Assembly (NCBI RefSeq): GCF_963169125.1
Contig: NC_084795.1
Location: forward strand, 145,799,766 to 145,863,765
Source of the DNA: Humulus lupulus
Taxonomy: Eukaryota > Streptophyta > Magnoliopsida > Rosales > Cannabaceae
Direction: 5' to 3'
Length of the DNA: 64,000 nucleotides
Shown: positions 10,206 through 22,333 of the stretch, piece after piece
Layout of the letters: the number at the start of each line of letters is the position of its first letter
How positions within the stretch are numbered: the stretch's first letter is position 1
Program-made: the position numbers and the translations under genes
Notes under the pieces: generated by a model
The model's input: the letters and a program-made list of their open reading frames with translations, nothing else
What the model was told of the DNA's origin: nothing
The model's database searches: none

Positions 10206-11045
10206 ATGCGTTCAAGGAAATCCACACGACTAGCCGGCAGGTTTGGGGCTAGAGATGATGACCAGGGCTCAACCCCTCCGCCAGTCCCTAAGAACTGGCA
10301 GTAGTTAATGGCAGATATGCAAGCTAGGCTTCAGAGCCAAGATGAACAGATTCGAATTCTGCAGCAGGCTCCATCTGGGAGTGTTGCCCCTGCTGTGCCA
10401 CCAGCGTTGGTACCTGTGGTACAGCCAGTTGATGTTGGGAGTAAGTGGGAACCGTTGTATGAGCGGTTCAGGAAGCAGCAGCCCCCGATCTTTGAGGGTG
10501 GACCAGATCCACTGAAGGATGAGCAGTGGATGACTTTGATCACTACCATTCTTGATTGTATGAGAGTGGAAGGACATGACAGGGTGGCCTGTGCCACTTA
10601 TATGCTGAGGGAGGATGCCCGAATCTGGTGGGAGGTGGCATCACAGACTAGAGTAGTTGCTACATTGACCTGGGAAGGGTTTAAAGACCTGTTTAATCAG
10701 AAGTATTATAACGTTACCATCAGGGAAACGAAAGTGAATGAGTTCGTGGGACTGGTTCAGGGCAGTATGACAGTTACAGAGTACGCCTTGAAGTTTGACA
10801 GACTCGCGAAGTTCGCACCAGATCTTGTGCCTACTGATGCAGCTAGGCAAGATAGATTTGTCATAGGGCTGAATGCTATGATAGCCCGAGATGTAAGAAT
10901 TACCACAGTTCCTAGAGAGACTACTTATGCCCAGGCTGTGGAGAGGGCTCTTACCGCTGAGGAAGCGGAGAACAAGATTTGGAGGGAAAGTGCTGTGAGA
11001 AGGGAGGGCCGCAGGGCGGTGCCTCCATATATTTGGTTCTGGTAG
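10206..11045 (+). pseudogene. gag: Tekay-A gag, capsid part
   Basis: ATG at 10206 starts a frame MRSRKSTRLAGRFGAR that meets a TAG at 10302-10304 and then continues in frame from ATG 10308, so the original start was probably 10206 and the stop is a mutation. The rest shows the retrotransposon gag core: FEGGPDPLKDEQWM, ARIWWEVA, FKDLFNQKYYN and EYALKFDRLAKFAPDLVP. Near 11030 the frame shifts; the TAG at 11043-11045 is in the wrong frame. Downstream the nucleocapsid part continues in another frame. About 245 codons follow the early stop. Confidence 0.88.
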
Positions 11046-11064
11046 GGGCGGGGGCCCCAATGAC

Positions 11065-12135
11065 TTGAAGAGAAAGACTCCTGATGCTCCGATCGCTCCT
11101 GGTCCTGATAGGAGGGGTCGGGGTACTCAGGGTGGCCGTCAGGGAGGCGGTGATTCGTGGAGGACTTATCCAGAGTGCACGAGGAGCAAGAGACGCCATC
11201 CGGGCGAGTGTCAGGCTAAGGCCTGCTATGTGTGCGGGGTGATGGGACACCTCAGAAAGGATTGCCCGACAGTGAAGAAGGGGGAGACAGGAAAGGTGGA
11301 CAGCTTGACTCCAGCTCGAGTGTTCACCCTGACGCAGGCAGAGGCCGAGGCTAGTCCCTCGATGGTGACAGGTCAGCTTTCTAGTGCTGGCACTCCCTTT
11401 ACTGTTTTGATTGATTCTGGTGCTACGCATTCATTTGTATCTGATAAGGTGATTGATAGACTGTGTAGACCTAGTGAGTATAGTGCTTCAGGGTTTGGGA
11501 CTATATTGCCTACAGGAGAACTGGTAGTATCTAGGAGGTGGATTAGAGCATTACCAGTGATAGTTGATGGTAGGGAGTTATCAGTAGACTTGATTGAGTT
11601 GAGTATGGAGGACTTTGATATGATTCTAGGTATGGAATGGCTGGTTAGATATGGAGCTACCATTGACTGTAGGAAGAAGATGGTATCTTTTGAGCCAGAG
11701 GGCGAGGATCCCTTTGTTTTTGTGGGAGCGGTGCATGGACCCTGCGTACCCAAGATATCTGCATTGAGAGCCAGAGATTTATTACAGGGTGGTTGTATAG
11801 GCTTTTTGGCTAGTGTGGTGGATACCACCAGAGTTTTACCAATAGGACCAGAAGACACCAGATTGGTTTGCGAGTTCTTAGATGTGTTCCCTGAGGATTT
11901 GCCTGGGTTGCCGCCGCGTAGAGAAATTCAGTTTGTTATTGAGTTGGCACCAGGGACAGAGCCAGTGTCGAGGGCACCATATAGGATGGCACCGGTGGAA
12001 TTGAAAGAGTTAAAGATGCAATTGCAGGAGCTTCTGGATTTGGGGTTCATCAGACCTAGCTACTCGCCGTGGGGTGCTCCAGTTTTGTTTGTTAAGAAGA
12101 AGGACGGGACTTTGAGGATGTGTATTGACTATTGA
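11065..12135 (+). pseudogene. pol: Tekay-A nucleocapsid, protease and RT start
   Basis: Frame of 356 codons continuing gag after the shift (it starts with TTG, so it is not an independent gene). It holds a CCHC zinc knuckle [14 protein letters not shown] (residues 54-67), then the aspartic protease motif [12 protein letters not shown] (catalytic D at about 117) and ILGMEWL in the flap region. The RT domain begins at [20 protein letters not shown]. The frame ends at TGA 12133-12135 in the middle of CIDY-RELN, a site where one C-to-T change makes a CGA arginine codon into a stop. RT resumes directly after it. Confidence 0.9.
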
Positions 12136-12138
12136 GAA

Positions 12139-13800
12139 TTGAACAAGTTAACAATTAAGAATAAGTATCCCCTACCAAGGATTGATGACTTATTCGATCA
12201 GCTGCAGGGTAAGACGGTGTTCTCAAAGATTGATCTTCGATCTGGTTATCACCAGTTGAGGATCAAGGATGAGGACATACCTAAGACGGCCTTCCAGACA
12301 CGGTATGGGCATTACGAGTTCTTGGTCATGTCTTTTGGTTTGACCAATGCCCCAGCAGCCTTTATGGACTTAATGAACAGGGTGTTCAAGGATTTTCTAG
12401 ATCAGTTCGTTATTGTCTTCATCGATGACATCTTGGTATATTCCAGTTCAGAGGCAGAGCACGAGTTTCATCTTCGACAGGTTCTTCAGAGGTTGAGGGA
12501 GCATCAGTTGTATGCTAAGTTTAAGAAGTGTGAGTTCTGGTTACCTGAAGTGACATTCCTTGGACATATCGTGGGTGCAAATGGGATTAAGGTGGATCCG
12601 TCTAAGATAGAGGCAGTTAGAGATTGGCCGAGGCCAAGGAACGCCTCAGAGGTGCAGAGTTTTCTGGGGTTAGCAGGTTACTGCAGACGGTTTGTAGAGG
12701 GCTTCTCGAAGATAGCAGCACCGATGACGGAATTGACAAGAAAGAACTTGAAGTTTATCTGGTCAGACAAGTGTGAAGACAGTTTCCAAGAGTTAAAGCG
12801 ACGACTTATTACAGCGCCAGTGTTGAGTCTTCCTTCAAGGGAAGGGAAGTTTGTGGTATACTGTGATGCGTCGAGGTTGGGCCTAGGCTGTGTGTTGATG
12901 CAGAATGAGAAGGTTATAGCTTATGCATCACGACAGCTGAAGGAGTATGAGCAACGGTATCCTACTCATGACTTGGAGCTGGCAGCAGTGGTTTTTGCCT
13001 TGAAGATTTGGCGGCATTATCTTTATGGGGAGAAGTGCGAGGTGTACACTGACCATAAGAGCTTGAAGTATTTCTTTACACAGAAGGACCTGAATATGAG
13101 ACAGAGGCATTGGCTGGAGCTGGTAAAGAATTATGATTGTGATATTCTTTCACATCCAGGGAAAGCCAATGTGGTGGCGGATGCATTGAGCCGCAGAGGT
13201 CTAGGTCAGTTGTACAGTTCGGTTCAGATCTCGAGGGAGTTAGCTGATGAGATGGTTAGAGCAGGGATAGAGTTGGTGGTGGGCCGATTGGCTAATATTA
13301 CTCTGCAGTCGACCCTGCTAGAGCGGATCAGAGAAAGGCAGTTGGTAGACGCTCAGTTACAGAGGGTTAGAGAGGATGTCTTAGCGGGAGTAGCTAAGGA
13401 CTATTCTGTTTCTGAGGTTGGTTTACTTCGGTATCAGGGACGGATTTGTGTTCCAGCTGATGAGGGGATCAGACGAGAGATACTAGATGAGTCTCATACG
13501 ACGCCGTACTCACTTCATCCGGGTACCACGAAGATGTATCAGGATCTGCGAACTTTGTATTGGTGGCCCGGGATGAAGAGGGATGTGGTTGAGTACATTG
13601 CCAGATGCTTAACCTATCATCAGGTGAAAGCTGAGCATCAGCGACCAGCAGGGTTGCTTCAGCCTTTGGGTATTCCTGAATGGAAATGGGAGGACATTAC
13701 CATGGATTTTGTGGGAGGTTTACCCAGGACAGTGGGACTTCATGACTCAGTGTGGGTGATAGTAGTAGATACACCAAATCAGCCCATTTCCTTCCGGTGA
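12139..13800 (+). pseudogene. pol: Tekay-A RT, RNase H and integrase N-terminus
   Basis: 553 open codons in the same frame as the preceding segment. RT motifs: [26 protein letters not shown] and the catalytic FIDD (about 94-97) in [11 protein letters not shown]. RNase H follows with [22 protein letters not shown] and ADALSR. The integrase zinc region has [11 protein letters not shown] but reads CLTYHQ where a second cysteine is usual, so one zinc ligand appears lost. Near 13765 a small deletion shifts the frame; the first catalytic Asp region MDFVGGLPR is still in this segment. The last residues before the stop are out of frame. Confidence 0.92.
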
Positions 13801-14741
13801 GGTCAACTTATACTGTGGATCAGTATGTTGAGTTGTATGTGAGGGAGATCGTACGTCTCCATGGGGTACCTAAGTCTATAGTGTCGGATCGGGATCCTAT
13901 TTTTACTTCCAAGTTTTGGGGTGGTTTACAGAAAGCTTTAGGAACTCAGCTGAAGTTCAGTACAACCTTTCATCCTCAGACTGAAGGACAGTCTGAGAGG
14001 ACGATCCAGGTGTTGGAGGATATGCTCAGAGCATGTGTGATTGATTTTGAGGGTTCATGGAGTAAGTACCTTCCGTTGATTGAATTCTCGTACAACAATA
14101 GTTATCAGTCAACGATTGGAGTGGCTCCCTATGAGATGTTATATGGGAGGAAGTGTAGATCACCCATTCATTGGGATGAGATGGGTGAGAGGAGATATTT
14201 GGGGCCAGATATGGTACAGAAGACAAGTGAGGCCATAGAGAAGATCCGAGCTAGGATGCTCGCATCTCAGAGCAGACAGAAAAGCTGCGCTGATCCTAAG
14301 CGTAGAGACGTGGAGTTTCAGGTTGGTGACCACGTCTTTCTTCGAGTTTCGCCTCTGCGAGGGGTGAGGAGGTTTGGGAAGAATGGAAAGCTAAGCCCTA
14401 GATTCATTGGACCGTTCGAGATCCTGGAAAGGATTGGTCAGGTGGCTTATAGATTAGCTTTGCCGCCATCGTTGTCTGGAGTTCACGATCTGTTCCATGT
14501 CTCCATGCTTCGAAAGTATGTCTCAGATGTGACTCATGTATTGAGGCACGAAGATTTGGAGTTACAGGCAGATTTGGCTTATGAAGAGCAACCAGTTCAG
14601 ATCTTGGACCGAAAAGATAAGGTGTTGCAGAATAAGACGATTCCTCTGGTTAAAGTTCTGTGGAGGAATAGTAAGGTCGAGGAGGCGACCTGGGAGCTTG
14701 AGACAACTATGCGGGATCAGTATCCGGAGTTGTTCAGGTAA
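13752..14741 (+). pseudogene. pol: Tekay-A integrase core and chromodomain
   Basis: Continuation in another frame. It has [18 protein letters not shown], the second catalytic Asp in IVSDRDPIFTSKFW and the catalytic Glu region HPQTEGQSERTIQVLEDM, then the GPF/Y-type module GKLSPRFIGPFEIL and VAYRLALPP. The C-terminus ending ATWELETTMRDQYPELF has chromodomain character, thought to guide insertion into heterochromatin. Real translation would come through from upstream; the ATG at 13752 is only the first in this frame. The stop TAA is followed at once by AAATTTCGAGGACGAAATTC, a signature of Del/Tekay 3' ends. Confidence 0.92.
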
Positions 14742-14764
14742 ATTTCGAGGACGAAATTCTCATT

Positions 14765-14777
14765 AGGAGGGGATAGT
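14765..14777 (+). other. Polypurine tract of Tekay-A
   Basis: AGGAGGGGATAGT ends exactly at the base before the 3' LTR and would prime plus-strand synthesis. The minus-strand copy of the same motif lies next to the Tekay-C LTR at 22334-22348. Confidence 0.85.
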
Positions 14778-17116
14778 TGTAACGACCCACATTTGTTAAT
14801 AAGGCTTAAGGGCCTTGATTAGTGTGCTTGGAGGGCATAATTGGAAGTATGTGTGAACTTAATGATTAAGATGCATGATTATGATTTAAAGCATGTTATA
14901 TGACTATTTGAGTATTTGAGATGCATGACTATGTGTATCATGATATGTGATAATTTTAGCCCGTTGAGGGCATAAACGTGATAATTATGTTATGTGATTT
15001 GTACCACGTGGGTGTGGTGATATCAATGTGATGCACATGTCGAGACGGTCCTAGAGAGCTAGAGAACTCAAAGTCACAACGGGATTTTATACCCGGCTCG
15101 GGAGGAGTCTAGGGGTACTTTGGGGATTTTGTAAATTAGTTCTTGAGAGATAATGGTAACTGGTAATATGGTAACTTGTGTAACTGTTAGTAACCATAGA
15201 GAGTAACAGGTTTTGTTGGAAAAGTGGTAGGATTGTAATGTAAGTAAAAGGACAAGTGTGCCCTTGAGGTTTAGTTAGGAAGGGGTATTAGTGGAGGGAT
15301 AAGGTGGTCTTTTGGCAGTGGTTTAGATGGCTTTGGCTGAGGGATATGGATATACACGATTCTTTATGCTAAGTGTGACTGAAATTAAGATTTGGAAGGC
15401 TAGAGAAATCAAGAAGGGAAAAGGGAGAATTAAGAACCTAGAAGGCAAGTGAAAGAGGAGTTGAGCTGTGTTTGAGGCTAGTAAAGGGCTTAAGGGTGTG
15501 GAATCAAACACAGATCAAGGTCTACACTGAGGTAAGGATTTAGTCCCTATTTTGCTAAGTTCTGAATTTGATTTTGGAAGGAATTGAAAGATAGCCATGG
15601 CTTGTTTTGCATGGGAATTCAGCTGGTTTGTCAAGGGGGAAATTCAGTTTAAAGCTTGGATTGGAGAAAGCTCAAGTTGAATTTTTGATTGAGGTAAGGG
15701 TATTAAACATGTTTGAAATCTTATAACTGTTATGGTTTAAGAATCTAAAGGTCTAGTTTGCACTTTTCTCAAGTTTTGGTTTAAGTGTTTGAATCTAAAA
15801 CTTAAGTATGAATTTTGGGAGTGGTTGTGTAATTGAGCTAGATTATGATGTTTATAGGTTTTTGAATGGTCTATTAGGGGTTTTGAATTGGTTTTGGAGC
15901 ATAGGTATGAGTTTGGGATGATTTGGAGTGATTTGAGTTCGGTAAAAACGCATGGGAAAACCCAGAAATCTGGGTTCGCGAAGGAGCGTCGCGGCCTTGT
16001 TCTTGGGCGCCGCGGCGCGAGGCTGATTATGGGCAGAGCAAGCTCTCTGACTTGCTGGGCGCCGCGGCCCTATAGGGCAGTGCCGCGGCGCTAGGCCAAT
16101 TTCAGAGCATGGGATTTTGCAATTTTGAGCCTTTGCTCTGGGGGTTCGGGGGAATGTCTTCGGTGCATTGTTTTAGGGATTTGGGGGATTCCGAGAGTGT
16201 GGGATTGGTTCCGGGAAGTAGTTTTGGATTGGTTAGTGACAAAGGATGTTTCATTTGTGTTGTGACTAGGTCTTTGGAGAGGCTCGGGGTAGAGGACCGT
16301 GCTCGCGGCTTTGAGGCATCGGAAGCTAGTGAACTGAAAGGTAAGAAAACTGCACCCGGTTGTATGATTGTGATGGGACTAAGTGCTCCCGAGAATTGTA
16401 TCGTGTCAATGTTGGTATTATGCCATGGGACATGTAAAAGCGGTCTAAGAGTGCCGTACATGATATTAGCGCACAGGGCGCGGATTGGCCACTGGTAGCC
16501 AAGGACAACGGGATAACGGAGGGAGCAGCCTGAGGGCGCTAGCCCTAGTTATCATTTGTGAACTGTACATGTTATGAATTGATATGCCTAGTATGTGGAA
16601 TACTTGATTATACTGATTGATGATAAGACTGAGTTTATGTGATGCAATGTGAGATGTTGACTTGTCTGCTAATTGTTTATGCTCTGTTGTTGTTGTATTT
16701 TCTTGCTGGGCCTTGGCTTACGGGTGCTACGTGGTGCAGGTAAAGGCAAGGGCAAGCTGGACCAAGCCTGAGGTGGAGAGCTCCGAGGTGGAATGTATAT
16801 AGCCAGCTGTTCGACCGCCATGGTCGAGGAGTGGACCAGGACAGGGGTTACCTAACTGCTTGTTTTGCCTTAGTATGGCTGGTCATTGTATCTGAACCTT
16901 ATAACTTTTGTAAATGGCCTTTAAACTGATATTTTTTGGGATCCCGTGTAAATAAATAATGTTTCTTAATGAAATTGTGGTTTTTAAGACCAAAACATTT
17001 TAAACACTAGTTCTTTTATAGTTTCGATAACACGCTTTCAATTGGTTGACTTGATTTGCAAGTCTGGCACTTTATAAACACACGGTGTAACGGTCCTGGC
17101 TATCCAGGGCGTTACA
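14778..17116 (+). repeat. 3' LTR of Tekay-A
   Basis: 2339 bases, TGTAACGACC...GCGTTACA, about 98% identical by eye to the 5' LTR. Differences include a 4-base indel near 15470 and several C/T and G/A changes in the CG-rich island (15980-16096). The target duplication CGTCG follows at 17117-17121. Confidence 0.95.
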
Positions 17117-17121
17117 CGTCG

Positions 17122-17453
17122 AGTTGGAAAACATGCAATTGAGAAGCCATCTCACTAAGGCAAACAGGCAGATTGAGGAGGTTTTGCCTCGGTTACCCCC
17201 TCTGGCAGCCGACATTAATGTCGGAAATAGGCAAAGTGGGTCTCATAAGTCCCACGGGAATAACCGATCCAAACTGAGTCGATCAATCAGAACTGCCACT
17301 CCAAGTTCTGTACCTACAGGGCGAGATCGCCAGAATGCTCGACCCAACGATCATCACAGGGGTTGTCAGCATGTCGGTCGGTCGGTTAGGACTGCAACCC
17401 CAAGTTCGGTGCCTTCTTCACCAGCCCCCAGGAATGCTCATAGAAATCCATAA
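17122..17453 (+). pseudogene. gag: Tat-A gag, continuation after Tekay-A
   Basis: Directly after the second CGTCG the frame of 7281-7476 resumes: ELENMQLRSHLTKANRQIEEV, then a polar stretch with a repeated RSIRTATPSSVP/RSVRTATPSSVP segment. The repeated TATPSSVP points to an internal duplication or a repeat-rich linker. A TAA closes the frame at 17451-17453. Confidence 0.65.
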
Positions 17454-18048
17454 GGGGGTTGGGGCAGGCTCACGAAGACAAAATGCTCCAAAAAACCCTC
17501 TTATGCCGTAATCGGATTACCAGGCACAGAGAACTAGAGACATTGTAGTAGTACAGAGGCGGGCTAATTTAATCTGCCCTGATGGAACGAGGATAGCCTC
17601 ACCAATAAGGCATCCCCCATCACCTATAAGACATCTGACACCACCTCGTCCTCAATGGGACATTCCAGCTTATGGAGATAGTAGGAGAAATCCTCCCCCA
17701 TTTGCTAATACTTACGTCCCACAAACACGTGTCGAAAATCCAGATCCTCGGCCCCAGCCGCGAGCTGTAATCATCGCAAACGGGAGTTACTTGACCAAAA
17801 TTCGTCATTACAGTAGGTCTGAGGGAGACCCAAGGAATATGTTGAGTTCAGCACAGAGCCCTTGGTACGATCCGCAACCCAATTTGCGCGATCGTCTGAA
17901 TTCATAGAGAAGGAATCTAGCTCAGGATGAAGATATTAGCTATACTCAACAAGAAGGAGGTCCGTCCATAGTACGAAATAATGGGAATACCCCACAAAAC
18001 AAAGCTCGAGCTTGGAGGGACAATAACCCATCAAACGCATACAATAGG
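17454..18048 (+). pseudogene. Tat-A gag, degenerate middle part
   Basis: About 600 bases between two readable gag parts, with stops in all frames. Short pieces remain gag-like (proline-rich, GRR and PHH stretches), but nothing can be aligned with confidence. It fits an old linker region that has lost its frame. Confidence 0.45.
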
Positions 18049-18534
18049 ATGGGAGCTGTTGAGCAGCCCCCTAGTAACCTAGGGACTAGGGACCAAACCC
18101 TCGAAAGACTAGCTTTGATGGAAGAGCAAATGAAGAGGCTTTTATCTGGAAAAGAAAAAGATGGTTGCAACTCAGATGAAGAGCTCGAACCTTTCGCTCC
18201 AAATATTGCAGCGGCCTCATATCTGGTAGGCTTTAGAATGCCTCACCTGTCAAAATTTGATGGAGATGGAGATCCGTCAAATCACCTCAGAATGCTTAAC
18301 CGCATGATGATGGCTCACAATGGTAGGCTCGATCTAAGGTGTACTTTATTCCCTGCAACTCTGGTCGGGCCAGCCAGGCAGTGGTTTAAGCAATACAAGA
18401 GGCATTCCATAAGCTCATGGAAGAAGTTTTCTTCTGATTTCAAAAAAGTATTCCGAGCTTCACAGGCAGCTCGGGTTGATACTGATTCATTGGCCAACGT
18501 AAAGCATCAACCTGGGAGGACATTGAAAGCATAG
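18049..18534 (+). pseudogene. gag: Tat-A gag, capsid core
   Basis: 161 codons with the Ty3 gag core of Tat elements: FRMPHLSKFDGDGDPSNHL, then ATLVGPARQWFKQY and SWKKFSSDFKKVFRA. A coiled-coil-like stretch LERLALMEEQMKRLLSG precedes it. The TAG at 18532-18534 interrupts the domain; the same frame continues beyond it with ILVGGNLWLELQ and VDEFLAQAQEWIHLDE up to about 18717. Confidence 0.82.
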
Positions 18535-19308
18535 CTAAGTAGATTTTCCAATGTCGCTGCACGAGCTAGGGATGTTGATGACAACTCTAAGCTAATGGCA
18601 ATGAGGACAGGAATCCTCGTCGGGGGCAACCTGTGGTTGGAACTCCAAAGAAAAGGAGTTAAGAGTGTGGACGAATTCTTGGCCCAAGCTCAAGAATGGA
18701 TTCACCTAGATGAGGTGTGAGCTTCTGTTGCGGGAACAAGACAGACCCCTATCCAGCCCGTTGGAGCGATAAGAGACATTGAAGCTACGGCTCAAACCAT
18801 TACCCAGAATAACCAAGGGGGGAATAACAAAAGGAAGGGAAATGGCGAGGTCGACTAGAGAGGGATGAAGAAAAATAATTTTGTGGAGAAGTTCAAACTT
18901 GTTTACGTCACTTATACCAACCTAACGGACACTAGGGAGCACATCTTCCTTGAAAATTCTAATCGCCTACCATGGAAGAAGCCAGAACCGTTGAAGAACC
19001 AGAGGGCGAAGAAATATTCTTCAAAGTTCTGCCGATTCCATAATGACATCGGTCATAACACTGATGACTGTTGACAGCTAAAGGATGAGATCAAAACTCT
19101 CATCAGAGCCGGACTGTTGGCCCAGTACGCCCGAAATCGAGTGGTCCTTAATCAGCCCGCTAGACCAAACCCTCAATCAGTCCCTGAAGCTCCAGTAGGC
19201 CAAACCGGAGCTCAAACAAATCAGTTCGAACCTCCTCCGATAGTGGGGGGAGATATAACCACCATTTTGGGAGGACCTCATCTGGAAGGTACGAGTAGCG
19301 GGGCCTAG
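18535..19308 (+). pseudogene. gag: Tat-A gag C-terminus with zinc knuckle
   Basis: Continuation of gag with stops at about 18718, 18856 and 19072. It contains the zinc knuckle CRFHNDIGHNTDDC (about 19030-19071), the CX2-3HX4HX4C-like form typical of Tat elements, followed by QLKDEIKTLIRAGLLAQYA. A linker rich in P and Q follows, then GGDITTILGGPHLEG, a conserved piece just before the protease. The TAG at 19306-19308 ends that frame. Confidence 0.78.
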
Positions 19309-19988
19309 AAGAGGTATATTAACGAACTGAAGTCCCATAATGAGGTGGAGTTCGTCATGGAACAACGGTTATCAAAACGGCAGCAATTGGAAAAGCAACC
19401 AATCATTTTCACATAAGAGGATGCTATCCACGTCCAATTCCCATATAACGATCCGTTGGTGATAACCGTTCAGCTCGCCAACCGAAGGGTCCGAAGAACA
19501 CAAGTGGATAACGGAAGTTCTGTGAATCTAATTTTCAGGTCCACCCTGGAAAAAATGGGGTTATATGTAACTGATTTGAAGGCGACCTCGATGAATCTAT
19601 ACTGTTTTTCTGGTGAAAGGTCGGCAACCATCGGGACGATCGGATTGGTGGTGACATTGGGAGAAGAGTAACGAACTATTTTCAAGTTGCTCGAGTTCGT
19701 GGTAATTGATTGTCCAGCTGCATACAATGTGATTTTGGGTCGACATGCACTGATGGTATTTGAAGCCATAACCTCTATCCAACACCTAGCAATGAAATTC
19801 CCCTCAGCCGCAGGAATATGCACCGTCAGAGGTGATCAGCTCGCTGCTAGGGAAGGCTATAACATTTCTATGAAAGGAAAATCATAACCCTAGCAACAAG
19901 CGATGGTCATAAATGATGGAGGTGAGGAGTCCCAGGAAGTAGAAGTTACTCATGGGACAGAAGAACCTCAGCAAAAAGAGGATAGTAA
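19309..19988 (+). pseudogene. pol: Tat-A protease region, cut by Tekay-C
   Basis: Aspartic protease remnant. HVQFPYNDPLVITVQLANR leads to QVDNGSSVNLIF, where DNG stands in place of the usual DTG. After a TAA at about 19669-19671 it resumes as LEFVVIDCPAAYNVILGRH and SIQHLAMKFPSAAG, the conserved C-terminal protease sequences of Tat elements. The last readable piece (MVINDGGEESQEVEV) ends at 19988, where the minus-strand Tekay-C LTR begins. RT, RNase H and integrase of Tat-A are not in the window. Confidence 0.8.
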
Positions 19989-22333
19989 TGTAACGCCCTG
20001 GATAACCAAGACTGTTACACTATGTGTTTAAAATAGTGCGAGACTTACAAATCAAGTCATTTAAATAAAAACGTGAGTCTACAGACATAAATAGTTAGGT
20101 TTAAAAGATTTTGGTTATAAGCGAATAATTTTCATTAAAACTAATGTTTGATACATGGGATCCCAAATCAGGGTTTAAATGACACATTTACAGGGTTTCC
20201 AAATGTTATAAACATTCAAAGCCACTCTAATGGAAAAATGCATATTTTAGGTCTTTGTCCCTGTTCAAACCCTCAACTGTGGCAACCGAGCAGCTGAGAA
20301 TGTACACCTCGCCCCCAGATCTCTCCAACCCATAGTCGAATCATCTTACCCTTGCCTTTACCTGCACCACGTAGCACCTGTGAGCCGAGGCCCAACAAGA
20401 AAACATAATATCATAGCACATTCAATATTAATAACCAAGTAGTCCACAGAGCATAATCAAATGATTTACAAGACATCAGTCAATACCCAGCAAGCCATAG
20501 CATTCATTCAATCCAAAATATCAGTCATTAACCAACGATCTAGTTTCCAAATATTCAGCATATCATATACATCAATTTAACAATAATATACATGTTAAGT
20601 GACAACTAGGGTCGACGCCCATAGGCCGCACCCTCTATTTAATCCACCGTCTTTGGCTCGCTTAGGTCAAGCCCAGTGTTCATGCCACTGACTGCGGCAC
20701 ACTTAAACCGAGCTCAATGATTATTAAGCTGTCATCAGCTACCAGTTGCTGAGCCACGCCCTGTGCGCAAGTATTGATTCCGGCACTCTTAGGTCGTTTA
20801 TAACATGTCCCCATGGCATAATACCACCAATGATATTCATACAGATATAGGGAGCTCTTAGTCCCAATATATTCACATAGTTTATCACAATCATATAATA
20901 GTGCATACAAATATAGGGAACAGTTAGTCTCATCCTATCCACATAAACGGGGTGCAGGTTTTCTTACCTGTGTCCCGAGCTTTCCAAGCACCGATGTCTC
21001 GAGCACAATCCCCTAGTTCGAGCCTCACTGAAACCCTAGCCACAACGCATCAACATTATTCATCCATCAAGTTCTAATCCATTAAATATCTTTGAATCAT
21101 AATTCTAATCTTTGAGACCTTGAATTCTATCAATCCAGGTGATAAAATCCATCCCAAGCCTTAACTTTTGGATTCCCGAGCCTAAAACCTCCTTAAAGTC
21201 CGAAAAGACACTAAGTGTCGCAGCGCCCAGCTCAACCAGAGGTCTTGCCTCATTTTCCCACACGCGTCGCGGCCCTGCCTGTAGGGCACCGCGGCGCACC
21301 TTCACTTTCAGGCTGCCCAAAGTTCTAGAGGGTTGCGGCTCAGCAAGAACAATGCCGCGGCCCGACCCCTCGAACTCAGAAAAATCCTCCATTTTTCTAC
21401 CAAAACCAAGCCAATTTACCCCTCAAATCAACCCAACAACTTAGTTTAATCATTCCAGGAGTTCCACTATGATTCCAGCAGCAAAACTTAACAAACTCTA
21501 GCTTTAAAACTCATCAAACCCAAAATTTAATCTTCAACTTCAACACCTCAAAAGAACTAAGAAAACCAACCAATAACCACTTAATTAACTAGCTAAAATC
21601 ACAGTCTGATGCTTACCTTAGCCTCTACTTGAATCCACAAAGTGATGCTGAGTTAATCCCCAAACCTAGAGCTCAAATTCTTGCTTATTCCCAGCTTTTC
21701 CCTTGGTTTGGCTTAGAGAGAAAATGAATGAGAGAAAGGGAGAAGTGTTTTGGGTTGGTTTAGTGAATTCTGGGTGATTCTTATGTTTTGTTTTATTTAA
21801 CTTAGTCTCTAAGGCTACCTCAAGGCTCGGGGTACCAAAAGCGTCCCCAAGGGAAAAATGGTAAATTTCCCCGATAATTCCTCATAAACATTCTAACTTC
21901 AAATATATCTCCAAATATTTACTTTTATAACCCGATAACCCCATAAAACGTCTAATACCCGAAACACCCCTCGACTCACCCTGAATCGGGTATTCAACCC
22001 CGTTGTGACTTTCCAGCTAACCGCTCCCTAGGACTGTTTTGGATTGAATGCTGCAAATATAGATATATCCACATAATAATGTGGTCTCAACAGTTTATCA
22101 CATTTATGCCCTAACGGGCTAAAATTACAATTATGCCCTTACAAGCTAAACAGGGCCCGCATGCGTATCTAATTCTCATAAACATGCATTCCACATATCC
22201 ATATAATCATAGGACCATGCATATCACATAGTCATGCATTTTCACCATTAATTCACATAACTTCCAATTATGCCCTCCCGACACACTAATTAATCAAGGC
22301 CCTTAAGCCTTATTAGTAATTTTGGGTCGTTAG
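19989..22333 (-). repeat. 3' LTR of Tekay-C (minus strand)
   Basis: On the plus strand it begins TGTAACGCCCTGG and ends GGGTCGTTAGA, the inverse of the Tekay-A LTR ends (the right end has CGTTAGA in place of CGTTACA). Inside are the same landmarks in reverse order: the 3' block (about 20270-20390), the CG-rich island (about 21210-21365) and the ATTAATCAAGGCCCTTAAGCC start block near 22290. It is clearly more diverged from Tekay-A than the Tekay-A LTRs are from each other. It interrupts Tat-A protease; the left flank AGTAA (19984-19988) should be one half of its target duplication. Confidence 0.85.

Larger units (their letters stand above)
7477..17116 (+). mobile_element. Tekay-A: complete Ty3/gypsy chromovirus, defective
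   Basis: Full-length LTR retrotransposon: LTRs at 7477-9817 and 14778-17116, TG...CA ends (TGTAACGACCC...GGGCGTTACA), initiator-Met primer site, gag-pol in the order gag, protease, RT, RNase H, integrase, chromodomain, and a polypurine tract. Its 5-base target duplication CGTCG is perfect (7472-7476 and 17117-17121). It sits inside the gag of Tat-A. A Tekay/Del type is suggested by the integrase-before-chromodomain end, the AAATTTCGAGGACGAAATT sequence after the stop and the LTR length of about 2.3 kb. The reading frame is broken at four or more places. Confidence 0.95.

Noticed and set aside
16109..16498. 129-codon frame in the Tekay-A 3' LTR
   Set aside because: The matching stretch of the 5' LTR is broken into a shorter frame by a one-base indel, and no protein motif is present.
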